A stretch of DNA of 64,000 nucleotides from Elusimicrobiota bacterium (GTDB taxonomy: Bacteria; Elusimicrobiota; Elusimicrobia; UBA1565; JACRDR01): contig JACQBA010000009.1 of assembly GCA_016194745.1 (NCBI GenBank), positions 1-64,000 of the forward strand, read 5' to 3'. The notes under the pieces were generated by a model. It searched no databases. It had not been told where the DNA came from and saw only the letters and a list, made by a program, of their open reading frames with translations. Both the position numbers and the translations under genes were made by a program. Every line of letters starts with the position of its first letter. The first letter of the stretch is position 1. Shown piece after piece: positions 19,780 through 28,209 of the stretch.

Positions 19780-21728
19780 CAACGACAAGCAGCGAGTCTT
19801 ACGAAGTGCTGACCAAGATCAAGACGCCGGCGGATTTGCGCGCTCTGCCCGAGCGTTCGCTCCCGCAGGTCGTCGACGAACTCCGGCGGATGATCCTCGA
19901 GACTGTTTCCAAGGTCGGCGGGCACCTCGGCTCCTCTCTTGGAGCGGCCGAGCTCACCGTCGCGCTGCACTACGTCTTCGAGACGCCGAAGGACAAACTC
20001 GTGTGGGACACCGGCCACCAGACCTACGGCCACAAGCTGCTGACGGGCCGCCAGGAGCGCTTCGGCACGATCCGCCAGCACCGCGGCATCTCCGGCTTCC
20101 TGAAGAGGGACGAGTCCGAGTTCGATACGTTCGGCGCGGGACACGCATCGACCGCGATCTCGGCAGCGCTCGGCATGGCCGCCGGCCGCGACGTGAAGGG
20201 CGAGACCAACAAGGTCGTCGCGATCGTCTCGGACGGCTGCATGACCGGCGGCGAATCCTACGAGGGCCTGCAGAACGCCGGCATGCTCCAATCCGATCTC
20301 ATCGTGGTCCTCAACGACAACCAGATGTTCATCTCCAACCGGGTCGGCGCGCTGGGGACCTTCTTGACCCGGCTGCTGACGCTCGGGGCGGTCAAGGGCG
20401 CCGAGCGCCAAGTCGAGAAGTTCCTCGCTCGCTTCAAGTTCTGGGGCGCGGCCATCCTGCGCGTCGCCAAGCGCGCGAAGGTGCTCCTTTTCCCGGGCAT
20501 GCTCTTCGAGGAGATGGGATTCTCCTACTTCGGGCCCGTCGACGGCCACGACATCCACCAACTGGTGCGCGTGTTCTCGCACATCAAACAGCTGAAGGGG
20601 CCGGTGGTCATCCACTGCGTGACGAAGAAGGGCAAAGGCTACCCTCTCGCGGAGAAGTTCCCGATCACCTATCACGGCATGGGGAAATTCGATCTCGAGA
20701 CCGGCAAGTCGGCTCCCGCCAAGCCCGCTCCGCCCGCCTACACCAAGGTCTTCGGTCAGACGCTGGTCAAACTGGCGGAGCAGGACCCGCGCGTCGCCGC
20801 GATCACCGCCGCGATGCCCGAAGGCACCGGAACGGACCTATTCCGCGACCGTTTCCCCCGCCGCTACTACGACGTCGGGCTGGCCGAGCAGCACGCCGTC
20901 ACGTTCGCGGCCGGCCTCGCGACGGAAGGTCTCAAGCCCTTCGTGGCGATCTATTCGACCTTCCTCCAGCGCGCCTACGACCAGATCGAGCACGACGTCT
21001 GCCTGCAGAAGCTCAACGTGGTGTTCTGCCTGGACCGCGCGGGCCTCGTCGGCGAGGACGGCCCGACCCATCACGGGGTGTTCGATTTCTCCTACATGCG
21101 GATGCTTCCCTACATGACGATCATGGCGCCGGCGGACGAGAACGAGCTGCAGCACATGCTCAAGACGGCGCTCACGTTGGAGGGTCCCGTCGCCGTCCGG
21201 TACCCCCGCGGCAACGCGATCGGCGTGCCGCTCGACGCCGAGCTCAAGGCGATCCCGATCGGCAAGGGCGTGCGCCTGAGGGAAGGGAAGGACGCGACCA
21301 TCCTCGCCATCGGCAACCGCGTGCACCCGTCGCTCGAGGCGGCGGAGAAGCTCGCCGCCCTGGGACTCTCGGTCGGCGTGATCAACATGCGCTTCGTCAA
21401 GCCGATCGATTCGGAACTCCTCAAGGACGTCGTGTCACGCACGCCCAAGATCGTCACGGTCGAGGACAACGTGCTCGAGGGCGGCTTCGGCTCGGCCGTT
21501 CTCGAGGCTCTCGCCGCGCCGGGCGCCGTTTCCGGCGCCGCGTCCAACGGCGTCGGCACGGGAAGGTACCAGGTGCTCCGGCTCGGCCTCGAGGGATTCG
21601 TCGAGCACGGGGCTCCCGCGCTCCTGTACGAGCAGGAAGGACTCTCCTCCGGCCGCATCGCCGATCGGATTGCCGATTGGATGGGACGCAAGGCGAAAGA
21701 AGTGGAAACTCCGTCTCCCAAAGGTTAA
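19776..21728 (+). CDS. dxs: 1-deoxy-D-xylulose-5-phosphate synthase
   Basis: A 650-residue thiamine-diphosphate enzyme catalysing the first step of the MEP pathway from pyruvate and glyceraldehyde-3-phosphate. Seen are GGHLGSSLGAAELTVALHYVF, VWDTGHQTYGHKLLTGR, the ThDP loop SDGCMTGGESYEGLQNAG ending in LNDN, and the transketolase-C part VGLAEQHAVTFAAGLATEG with HHGVFDFSYMRMLPYM. Normal family length is 620-650. ATGA overlap with the prenyl synthase and 3 nt to ispH place it firmly in the hopanoid operon. Confidence 0.98.
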   Translation: MTTTSSESYEVLTKIKTPADLRALPERSLPQVVDELRRMILETVSKVGGHLGSSLGAAELTVALHYVFETPKDKLVWDTGHQTYGHKLLTGRQERFGTIRQHRGISGFLKRDESEFDTFGAGHASTAISAALGMAAGRDVKGETNKVVAIVSDGCMTGGESYEGLQNAGMLQSDLIVVLNDNQMFISNRVGALGTFLTRLLTLGAVKGAERQVEKFLARFKFWGAAILRVAKRAKVLLFPGMLFEEMGFSYFGPVDGHDIHQLVRVFSHIKQLKGPVVIHCVTKKGKGYPLAEKFPITYHGMGKFDLETGKSAPAKPAPPAYTKVFGQTLVKLAEQDPRVAAITAAMPEGTGTDLFRDRFPRRYYDVGLAEQHAVTFAAGLATEGLKPFVAIYSTFLQRAYDQIEHDVCLQKLNVVFCLDRAGLVGEDGPTHHGVFDFSYMRMLPYMTIMAPADENELQHMLKTALTLEGPVAVRYPRGNAIGVPLDAELKAIPIGKGVRLREGKDATILAIGNRVHPSLEAAEKLAALGLSVGVINMRFVKPIDSELLKDVVSRTPKIVTVEDNVLEGGFGSAVLEALAAPGAVSGAASNGVGTGRYQVLRLGLEGFVEHGAPALLYEQEGLSSGRIADRIADWMGRKAKEVETPSPKG

Positions 21729-21731
21729 AAT

Positions 21732-22721
21732 ATGAATACCGCCATGCAGACTAAGGTCCATATCGACAAGCTCGTGCTCGCGAAGCTCCGCGGCTTTTGC
21801 GCGGGGGTCGTGCGGGCCATCGACATCGTTGAGAAAGCTCTCGAGATATGCGGCAGACCCGTCTATGTGCGCCACGAGATCATCCACAATCGCTACGTGG
21901 TCGACGGCCTGAGGGCCAAGGGAGCGATCTTTATCGAGGACTTGGCCGACGTGCCCGAGGGATCTTGGCTCATCTTTTCCGCGCACGGCGTCTCCCCTCA
22001 TGTCCGGGACGAAGCCAAGGCGCGCAAGCTCCGCGTCATCGACGCGACCTGTCCGCTGGTCACCAAGGTGCACCTCGAGGCGATCCGGACGGCGAAGCTG
22101 GGCTACACGATCATCCTCATCGGCCACGACGATCACGTCGAGACGATCGGCACGATGGGAGAGGCGCCAAACGCGATCCGCGTGGTCGGCTCCAAGGAAG
22201 AAGCCGAGAGGGTGGTAGTGCCCAATCCCCAGATGGTGTCCTATCTCACCCAGACGACGCTCAGCCTGGACGACACCGAGGAGATCGTCTCCGTCCTGAA
22301 GCGGCGCTTCCCGAAGCTCTTGTGCCCCGAGAAGGACGATATCTGCTACGCGACGCAGAACCGCCAGAACGCGGTCAAGGCGATGGTCCCACACGTAGAC
22401 GTGCTCCTCGTTCTCGGCGCGCCCAACAGCTCCAACTCGGTGCGACTGCAGGAAGTGGCGGAATCCAAGGGAACCCGCTCCTACTTGATCGAGCGCGCGA
22501 CGGATATCCGCGCGGAATGGCTCGAGGGCGCGAGGATCCTCGGCTTGACGGCCAGCGCCTCGGCTCCCGAGATACTCGTGCAGGAGGTCGTGGACCTCTG
22601 CAAGCGAGAGTATGGGGTGACGAACGTTGAGGAGTTCGAGACCGTGCAGGAAGACATGGTCTTCTCGCTTCCCTACGAGCTCGAACAGCTCATCAAGAGG
22701 CAAACACCCGCTCAGCAATGA
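21732..22721 (+). CDS. ispH: 4-hydroxy-3-methylbut-2-enyl diphosphate reductase
   Basis: A 329-residue IspH, the last MEP enzyme, reducing HMBPP to IPP and DMAPP with a [4Fe-4S] cluster. Cluster cysteines are seen in GFCAGVVRAI (C23), DATCPLVTKVH and DDICYATQNRQ; substrate motifs HEIIHN and APNSSNS are also present. It begins 3 nt after the dxs stop and overlaps the following small zinc-protein gene as ATGA. Confidence 0.98.
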   Translation: MNTAMQTKVHIDKLVLAKLRGFCAGVVRAIDIVEKALEICGRPVYVRHEIIHNRYVVDGLRAKGAIFIEDLADVPEGSWLIFSAHGVSPHVRDEAKARKLRVIDATCPLVTKVHLEAIRTAKLGYTIILIGHDDHVETIGTMGEAPNAIRVVGSKEEAERVVVPNPQMVSYLTQTTLSLDDTEEIVSVLKRRFPKLLCPEKDDICYATQNRQNAVKAMVPHVDVLLVLGAPNSSNSVRLQEVAESKGTRSYLIERATDIRAEWLEGARILGLTASASAPEILVQEVVDLCKREYGVTNVEEFETVQEDMVFSLPYELEQLIKRQTPAQQ

Positions 22722-22912
22722 AGGACGGCCGCTGGCTGACGCCTCGCTACACCGACCGCGCCGTTTTCGAGAAAGACTACCCCACTCCGGATTTCAACCC
22801 CCTCGACGTCTATTGCCCGGGCTGCCGCGGCGTCGTTTCCCTCTCGCGCAAGTCGCCCGCCGGGCGTCCCGCCGGCTGGTGCAAGTCCTGCCTCCGCCCG
22901 GTCACTTCCTAG
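22718..22912 (+). CDS. small zinc-ribbon-like protein, last gene of hopanoid operon
   Basis: 64 residues with two Cys pairs, C33-x2-C36 (VYCPGCRG) and C55-x2-C58 (WCKSCLRP), likely binding one zinc or a cluster. The N-terminal half is Asp/Tyr/Pro-rich (YTDRAVFEKDYPTPDFNP). Translation is coupled to ispH by ATGA overlap. I do not recognise a named family. A role linked to IspH or to the lipid pathway is only suggested by position. Confidence 0.75.
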   Translation: MKDGRWLTPRYTDRAVFEKDYPTPDFNPLDVYCPGCRGVVSLSRKSPAGRPAGWCKSCLRPVTS

Positions 22913-22939
22913 CGCTTAGCGACGCTGACACGCCTCCCC

Positions 22940-22968
22940 TTGCTGAAATTTGGCTAATCTGTTAAGCT
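22940..22968 (+). promoter_or_regulatory. candidate sigma70 promoter for substrate-binding protein
   Basis: TTGCTG (22940-22945) and TAAGCT (22963-22968) with a 17-nt spacer lie 45 nt upstream of the ATG at 23013. The leader contains an AGGGGG Shine-Dalgarno sequence. Unlike many genes here, this one has a normal leader. Confidence 0.45.
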
Positions 22969-23012
22969 TTTCCCGCATGCGGACTGTGACATCAATTAGG
23001 GGGTCGCTCATC

Positions 23013-23987
23013 ATGAAGACCGTCATTAGGGCGTTTTCGCTCTCAGGGGCATTCGCGATCGCCGCGCTCGGCATTTCAGCTCCGGCGCAGGCGCAGGCCA
23101 AGAAGAAGGTCGCGATCATCTCCTTCAACGATTCGGAGCCTCGCTATATCACGACCCGAAAGGAAGCTGAAAAGGAGGCGAAGGCCTCCGGAGCGGCGGT
23201 CGAGTTCACCGTCTACGACATGAAGGGGAAGAAGGATACCGCAGGCGACGTTATCAAGAAGGCAATGGCGGACAAAACCGATATCTACATGGCGCTGGGA
23301 ACCTCCGCCGCCGTCCCGGTAGCCAAGGAGATCAAGGACAAACCCATCGTCATCGGCATGGTGTACGATCCTATCGAACTCAAGATCGCCAAGGATTGGG
23401 AAAGCTCGGGCAACAACGTGACGGGCGCGAGCAACTTTGTCTCGATTCCGAACTTCGTACGCCGCCTCGTCAAGCGATCCGCGGGTACCGTGACGATCAA
23501 GAAGGTCACCGTCCTCTACACGCCCGGAGAGAAGAACTCCGAGCTTCAGCTCGCCGGCGCTCAGTCGGTCGAGAAGGAACTGGGATTGACTCTCACGCCG
23601 ATCGCCGTCACGAACAAGGAAGACGTCGAAAAGTGGTCGAAAAACGCCGCCGGCTCGGCCGACCTCATGATGGTCACGGGCAGCAATCCCATCGGGACGA
23701 ACATCGCCACCATCGTGGACGCGTGCATCAAGGCCAAAATTCCGACGGCGACCCATCTCGAGGACTTGGTGGAGCGCGGCATTCTCTACGGCCTCGTCGC
23801 CGATGCCGAGGAAGTCGGCAAGCTCGCCGGAGAGGCGCTCGTGAAAGTAGCGAAGGACAACGCTGCCCCGTCCTCCGTTCCGATCAAGTTCCCTCTCTCG
23901 AAGCTGATCATCAACGAGAAAACGAAGGAAGCCGGCGGTTTCACGATTCCCCCGATGATCGCCCAGTGGGCGAAGAAGCGGGACTAG
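23013..23987 (+). CDS. ABC transporter substrate-binding protein (ABC_sub_bind/TrpX-like)
   Basis: A 324-residue exported protein. It has a signal peptide about 1-29 (AFAIAALGISAPAQAQA), then KKVAIISFNDSEPRYITTRKEAE, LGTSAAVPVAKEIKDKPIVIGMVYDPIE, GASNFVSIPN, VTVLYTPGEKNSE and LVADAEEVGKLAGEAL. This layout matches the ABC_sub_bind (PF04392-type) family. No permease or ATPase gene is adjacent, so it is an orphan here. A hairpin terminator follows the stop. Ligand unknown. Confidence 0.85.
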   Translation: MKTVIRAFSLSGAFAIAALGISAPAQAQAKKKVAIISFNDSEPRYITTRKEAEKEAKASGAAVEFTVYDMKGKKDTAGDVIKKAMADKTDIYMALGTSAAVPVAKEIKDKPIVIGMVYDPIELKIAKDWESSGNNVTGASNFVSIPNFVRRLVKRSAGTVTIKKVTVLYTPGEKNSELQLAGAQSVEKELGLTLTPIAVTNKEDVEKWSKNAAGSADLMMVTGSNPIGTNIATIVDACIKAKIPTATHLEDLVERGILYGLVADAEEVGKLAGEALVKVAKDNAAPSSVPIKFPLSKLIINEKTKEAGGFTIPPMIAQWAKKRD

Positions 23988-24014
23988 GCGCATAAAGACC
24001 CCCCGACGAACGAA

Positions 24015-24047
24015 GGCCCCGGCGATCGCCGGGGCCGTCTCATTTGG
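24015..24047 (+). terminator. hairpin GGCCCCGGCGATCGCCGGGGCC
   Basis: A perfect 22-bp palindrome lies 28 nt after the substrate-binding gene and is followed only by GTCTCATTT, a weak T-run. It ends directly in front of the promoter of the next gene. Confidence 0.65.
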
Positions 24048-24053
24048 TATAAT
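24048..24053 (+). promoter_or_regulatory. -10 TATAAT, 6 nt before start
   Basis: TTTGGTATAAT followed by six bases and ATG: predicted leaderless transcript for the zinc-ribbon gene. The same TTTGGTA-AAT-like string precedes the hopanoid operon and the enoyl-CoA hydratase gene. Confidence 0.6.
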
Positions 24054-24059
24054 GGAGCC

Positions 24060-24359
24060 ATGGAAACCTTGACCGAGGCCGAATTCGAGACCCTCGTCGG
24101 GCGCGAACGCCCAGAGGTCGCCGAAGAGGTCCAGGACGAGAAGGATCCTACCAAGCTCAAGCAGCGAAAGCCGCCGTCCCGCGGCTTATGCCGACGCTGC
24201 GGCCAGAACAAGCCGATAAATCGCTTGATGCTGTGCTACCCCTGCTGGGTCAAGAGCGAACTGGAAGACAAGGCGGGATGGCGCGAGGGAATGCCCCATC
24301 CCGATTGGTGCCGCTGCGAAGGCGTAGACGGGCACACCCGCCGCTCAGACGGAAACTAG
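24060..24359 (+). CDS. small zinc-ribbon protein
   Basis: 99 residues. The N-terminal 40 are acidic (ETLVGRERPEVAEEV). The C-terminal half has Cys pairs C44-x2-C47 (LCRRCGQ), C59-x2-C62 (LCYPCW) and C84-x-C86 (WCRCEG), consistent with one or two zinc sites. Not recognised as a named family. It could be a nucleic-acid or protein-binding accessory factor. Confidence 0.75.
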   Translation: METLTEAEFETLVGRERPEVAEEVQDEKDPTKLKQRKPPSRGLCRRCGQNKPINRLMLCYPCWVKSELEDKAGWREGMPHPDWCRCEGVDGHTRRSDGN

Positions 24360-24366
24360 CCGCTCC

Positions 24367-24906
24367 CTACCTAAAGAACGTCTGCCGGTAGAAGGTCAAT
24401 TCCGCCAAGGACTCCCGGACATCCTCCATCGCGAGATGGTTCTTGTTCTTCGGCGGAGGCCGCTTGTCGAAAGGATACCAGCGATCGACGAGTTCCTTGA
24501 TCGTGGAGACATCGATCATCCGGTAATGGAGAAATGCGTTGAGCTTCGGCATATAGCGCACGAGGAAGCGCCTATCCTGGTGGATGGAGCTGCCGCACAG
24601 CGGCGCCATCTTCTCGTGGCAGTACTCTCGGATGAAGGCCAAAGACTCGTCCTCGGCGCGCGCGAGGGTGATCTTTGAGTTCTTCACCCGCTGCGTGAGC
24701 CCCGAGGCGCCGTGGTGCTCGACGCACCAGGGATCCATTCGGGCGAGCACGTCGTCTGGCTGATGGATGGCGATACTCGGCCCTTCCTTGATGACCTCGA
24801 GCTGGCTGTTGGTGATGATCGTCGCGATCTCGATGATCGTATCCGTATCGGGATCGAGCCCCGTCATCTCGAGGTCCATCCACACCATATTCTTGGGATC
24901 CTTCAT
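24367..24906 (-). CDS. orn: oligoribonuclease
   Basis: A 179-residue DEDDh 3'-5' exonuclease that degrades 2-5-nt RNAs and pGpG. Exo I is WMDLEMTGLDPDTDTIIEIAT, Exo II is around CGSSIHQDRRFLVRYMP, and Exo III is HLAMEDVRESLAELTFYRQTFF. The usual GNS of Exo II reads GSS here. TACAAT sits 9 nt before the ATG with no Shine-Dalgarno sequence. It is convergent with the zinc-ribbon gene, 7 nt apart. Confidence 0.97.
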   Translation of the reverse strand: MKDPKNMVWMDLEMTGLDPDTDTIIEIATIITNSQLEVIKEGPSIAIHQPDDVLARMDPWCVEHHGASGLTQRVKNSKITLARAEDESLAFIREYCHEKMAPLCGSSIHQDRRFLVRYMPKLNAFLHYRMIDVSTIKELVDRWYPFDKRPPPKNKNHLAMEDVRESLAELTFYRQTFFR

Positions 24907-24935
24907 GGATGGGTCATTGTATCAGAAGCCACGCG

Positions 24936-25622
24936 TCAGAATCTGCTCTTTACCAGAATAGTCCTCGGATTCACGGCCTTGCCCGCCTTGCGGATCTCAA
25001 AGTGGACGTGCGGCCCCGTGGAATGACCGGTCGACCCCAGCAGCGCGATCTGCTGCCCGGCGCGGACGCTGTCCCCTTCCTTCACCATCAACCTGCGATT
25101 GTGCGCGTATAGGCTCGTCGTCTTCTGGTCATGGCGCAGGATGACCACGTTTCCGTAGCCGCGGAGCTTGTCGCCCGCGTAGAGCACCGTCCCGTCCGCG
25201 GCCGCCATGACCGGAACGCCCTCGTCCGCAGCGATGTCCAGACCGTCATGGCGGCGCCCCCAGCGCCTTCCGTATTCCGAGCTGACGATTCCCGCTCGCA
25301 GCGGCCACCGCCAGAGCCCCTTGTAGTTCCTCACTTTGAACGGCCTGAATCCCTGGCCGAATCCTCGCCCGCTCTGAATGGAGCCGATCACGCCCGCGGA
25401 ATCGAGCAGTTGGAGCATTCCGCGCACGTCGGCGTCCCCGCCGCTGTCCCGGTGTTTTTTCAGGACCGCGGCCTGCTTCACGTAGCGGTCGAATTCCGAC
25501 TCCACCGTGCGCCGCGCGGTCTGCTCGGCGACCTGCTCCAGCTCCTTGAGCGCCTTTGATTTTCCCGCGTCCGCCGAAGGGCTGAGCAGCATCAGCATCG
25601 CCGCAAGACGCGCGCCGGTCAT
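24936..25622 (-). CDS. exported M23 (LytM-type) metallopeptidase
   Basis: 228 residues. A hydrophobic N-terminus (about 1-19) acts as signal. A Lys/Arg-rich helical linker precedes an M23 domain from about residue 110: zinc ligands His and Asp in RRHDGLDIAADEG, and HVHF near the end, with GYGNVVILRHDQKTTSLYAHN and STGHSTGPHVHFEIRKAG. All metal ligands are present, so it is a probable active peptidoglycan endopeptidase. It lies 29 nt upstream of orn on the same strand. Confidence 0.92.
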   Translation of the reverse strand: MTGARLAAMLMLLSPSADAGKSKALKELEQVAEQTARRTVESEFDRYVKQAAVLKKHRDSGGDADVRGMLQLLDSAGVIGSIQSGRGFGQGFRPFKVRNYKGLWRWPLRAGIVSSEYGRRWGRRHDGLDIAADEGVPVMAAADGTVLYAGDKLRGYGNVVILRHDQKTTSLYAHNRRLMVKEGDSVRAGQQIALLGSTGHSTGPHVHFEIRKAGKAVNPRTILVKSRF

Positions 25623-25712
25623 ACCCTGGAGAGTACCGTCGATTCAGCGAAAATTCAACCCCATATTGTGCGAATTGGGCCTGTATGTTATAGTGGATAA
25701 AATCACGGTTCC

Positions 25713-26888
25713 ATGGAGATCTCGCCGTCGAGCCTGAGGTCCATTTTCCGCCACCCGGACCGGGACGACTCCTATTGCGAGGCTCCGGACGCGTTCACGG
25801 GCGGCAACGCGCTTACCATCCTGAGCAACGGAAAGGAAGCGTATCCCGCCATGCTCGAAGCGATCTCGGAAGCGAAAAGCACCATACATCTCGAGTCTTA
25901 CATCATTCGCAGCGATCGAACGGGATGGAAGTTCGCCTGGGCTCTGGCGGAGAGAGCGCGCGCGGCGGTCCAGGTGCGGGTGATCTACGATTCGGTCGGC
26001 TGTCTCGACATCGCGCCCAGCTATCTCCAGTTCCTCCGCAATAACGGCGTGAACCTGCTCGAGTACCGCCCCGTCGCACCCTGGAGGCGCCGGTGGGGCT
26101 GGAGCCGAAGGGATCACAGGAAGATGCTCGTGGTGGACGGCCGGGTGGGTTTCGCCGGAGGCATCAACATCGCCGACGAGTTCGTGGATCCCGCGGACGG
26201 CGGCGGCGGCTGGAGGGACACCGACGTCCGGATCGAGGGCGCGACGGCTCATGAACTGGACCGGCTGTTCCGCGCGACCTGGTTCCGGGAGACGGGGCAC
26301 CGCTTTCCGCTGGAGGGGCCTCCGGATCCCAGCACGGGCCCCTCCTTGGTCCACGTCGCCGCGAACCAAGAGTTCCTCTACCGGTACCGGATCAGGCAGG
26401 CGTTTCTTCACGCCTTGAAGCGGGCCCGCGAGCGCGTCAGCATCATGAGCGCCTACTTCATTCCGGATCGCGGCATCCGTCGGGCCTTGTTCCGGGCGTG
26501 CGCGCGCGGCGTCAAGGTCCGGGTGCTCCTGCCCGGCATATCCGACGTGCCCGCGGTGAACTACGCCAGCCACTACGGCTTCAGCGACCTGCTCAAGGGC
26601 GGCGTCCGGATCTACCAATGGCAGGGTCCGGTTCTCCACGCCAAGACCGTGGTGATCGACGGGCTCTGGAGCGCCGTCGGCTCGTACAATATGGACCACC
26701 GCTCCCTCCTCCACAACCTCGAGGTCAACCTCCACATCCTCGATCGGGATTTTGGCCGCCTGATGGAGGAGTCCTTCGAGCGGGATATCGCGGCCTCGCG
26801 CGAGATCACACTGGCGGAATGGCATAGGCGCCATTGGCAGGAGAAGATGCTGGAACGCCTGTTCTACGCGGTCAGATACTGGCTGTAG
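25713..26888 (+). CDS. phospholipase D-family protein (cardiolipin synthase-like)
   Basis: 391 residues with two HKD motifs: HRKMLVVDGRVGFAGG (about residues 131-146) and HAKTVVIDGLWSAVGSYN (about 309-326). It resembles the catalytic half of cardiolipin synthases (ClsB type) without transmembrane segments; ClsB-type enzymes are likewise soluble or peripheral. It likely makes cardiolipin or exchanges phosphatidyl groups. TAAAAT at 25698-25703 lies 9 nt before the ATG, and TATAGT lies a little further upstream. Confidence 0.9.
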   Translation: MEISPSSLRSIFRHPDRDDSYCEAPDAFTGGNALTILSNGKEAYPAMLEAISEAKSTIHLESYIIRSDRTGWKFAWALAERARAAVQVRVIYDSVGCLDIAPSYLQFLRNNGVNLLEYRPVAPWRRRWGWSRRDHRKMLVVDGRVGFAGGINIADEFVDPADGGGGWRDTDVRIEGATAHELDRLFRATWFRETGHRFPLEGPPDPSTGPSLVHVAANQEFLYRYRIRQAFLHALKRARERVSIMSAYFIPDRGIRRALFRACARGVKVRVLLPGISDVPAVNYASHYGFSDLLKGGVRIYQWQGPVLHAKTVVIDGLWSAVGSYNMDHRSLLHNLEVNLHILDRDFGRLMEESFERDIAASREITLAEWHRRHWQEKMLERLFYAVRYWL

Positions 26889-26949
26889 GGGCCGTTCGGA
26901 CGCGAGCGCCTGCCATGCGATGGCCAATTTTGATAGGATTGCGCCACAC

Positions 26950-27408
26950 GTGATCATCTATGTGATGCGCCATGGGCATTCCCCGTCCGTCACCGAAGCG
27001 GGAGTCCTAAGCGACGCGGAAAGGCCCCTGTCCGATCGGGGCAAAGCCGATGTCCGCCGGATGGTACGGCAGCTTCTCGAGAAGGGCGGCTCCCCGTCCG
27101 CCGTCTTCACGAGTCCCCTCACCCGGGCCATGGAGACCGCGGCCGTCGCCGCCGAGGTGCTCCGGCTGAAGGACCCGCCCCGCGTCTACGCGCCGCTGTC
27201 CAACCAGATTTCCGGCGCCGAGCTCTTTCTCGCGTTCCGCAAGGATTTCAAGGGCGCTCAGGCGCTCATAGTCGGCCATCAGCCTCAGGTGGGCGACATG
27301 ATCTCGGCCGTGACGGCCAAGCGCGTGGATTTCAAGCCCGCCGGCATCGCGGCGATCGATGCGAAAGGCGCCAGCCAAGCCGGCCTTCTTTGGTCCATCA
27401 ACCCTTAG
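26950..27408 (+). CDS. SixA-like phosphohistidine phosphatase
   Basis: About 152 residues of the histidine phosphatase (phosphoglycerate-mutase) superfamily. Catalytic RHG lies in VIIYVMRHGHSPSV, then FTSPLTRAMETA and a second catalytic His in LIVGHQPQVGDM. Size fits SixA, which dephosphorylates phosphohistidine domains. GTG 26950 is chosen because family members start a few residues before RHG and TAGGAT (26934-26939) lies 10 nt upstream. An in-frame ATG at 26920 would place that -10 inside the coding region. Confidence 0.83.
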   Translation: MIIYVMRHGHSPSVTEAGVLSDAERPLSDRGKADVRRMVRQLLEKGGSPSAVFTSPLTRAMETAAVAAEVLRLKDPPRVYAPLSNQISGAELFLAFRKDFKGAQALIVGHQPQVGDMISAVTAKRVDFKPAGIAAIDAKGASQAGLLWSINP

Positions 27409-27411
27409 GGG

Positions 27412-28107
27412 TCACTCCTCTTCGAGAGGATCGACTGTCTCGCCCGGGCCGGACCGGCGAAGCTGCTTGAGAACGAGGCTCCTCTGGGCCTCGAATCGGA
27501 GCAGCGGATCGCGGTCGGAGCGGGAAAGCTCGACTAGAAAATCTCGGACGTCCGCGTGCTGCGCCGCCAAGAACAGCGCCCACACCGCGGCGCGCTTGAG
27601 CTCGGGCTCGCGCGCGACCCGCGCCGTGTCGAGCAGGAATCGGCGCACCTCATCTCGCTCGGCCGCCTGCCAGAAGAGCGCCTTGGCCGCGATTGCGCGA
27701 AGATCCACCTTCGGTTCGGCCTTGACGGCCTCCTGCAGCGCCGCGCGCACGGACTTGTCCGCGGAGGCGTAGGAAAGGGTCTTGGCGGCCTCGCGTCGGA
27801 TTGCCGCGGTTTGGGAGCGGTCTCGGAACACGGCAAGGATCCGGAAGCGGGCGGGCGCGTCCACCGCGACGAAGCGGCGCAGAGTCCTCAGGGCGGCGCG
27901 CTGGACGCCGGGATCGGGGTCTTCGAGCAGCTCCAGGATCGCGTCCCTCTCTTCAGCCGTCGGAAACGCCGCCGGGCGCGCTCGAAGCCTCATGATTTCG
28001 GCGCGCGCGGCGAGCGCCCGCCCTCCCGGATCGTCGACTCCCTGGAGGGCCTGCGCGCCGATAGCGGCCAACGACGCCGCGAAGAAAACCCCGAGGCCTC
28101 GAGCCAT
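27412..28107 (-). CDS. exported HEAT-repeat protein
   Basis: 231 residues. An N-terminal signal-like segment (GVFFAASLAAIGAQA) is followed by HEAT/PBS-lyase-type alpha-helical repeats, e.g. LLEDPDPGVQRAALRTLRRF, DRSQTAAIRREAAKTLSYA and SDRDPLLRFEAQRSLV. Such repeats form protein-binding solenoids. No catalytic motif is seen. TATAAT at 28120-28125 (minus strand) lies 12 nt before the ATG. It is convergent with the SixA-like gene, 3 nt apart. Confidence 0.75.
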   Translation of the reverse strand: MARGLGVFFAASLAAIGAQALQGVDDPGGRALAARAEIMRLRARPAAFPTAEERDAILELLEDPDPGVQRAALRTLRRFVAVDAPARFRILAVFRDRSQTAAIRREAAKTLSYASADKSVRAALQEAVKAEPKVDLRAIAAKALFWQAAERDEVRRFLLDTARVAREPELKRAAVWALFLAAQHADVRDFLVELSRSDRDPLLRFEAQRSLVLKQLRRSGPGETVDPLEEE

Positions 28108-28165
28108 ACGTCGCGCGGGATTATAGGACTTCAGTCCCTACTTGTCTAGACCCATCCAAAACAGC

Positions 28166-28204
28166 GCGGCGGGCAACGGAGCCGCAACTGCCGTTGCCCG
28201 CCGC
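28166..28204 (-). terminator. 14-bp perfect stem terminator after VWA gene
   Basis: Arms GCGGCGGGCAACGG (28166-28179) and CCGTTGCCCGCCGC (28191-28204) enclose an 11-nt loop. On the minus strand they are followed by GCTGTTTT, giving an intrinsic terminator for the VWA gene. Confidence 0.8.
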
Positions 28205-28209
28205 CTTCG

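Noticed and set aside
24054..24059. Shine-Dalgarno reading of GGAGCC before the zinc-ribbon gene at 24060
   Set aside because: It directly abuts the start codon with no spacer and lies immediately after a perfect TATAAT, so ribosome-binding use is unlikely.
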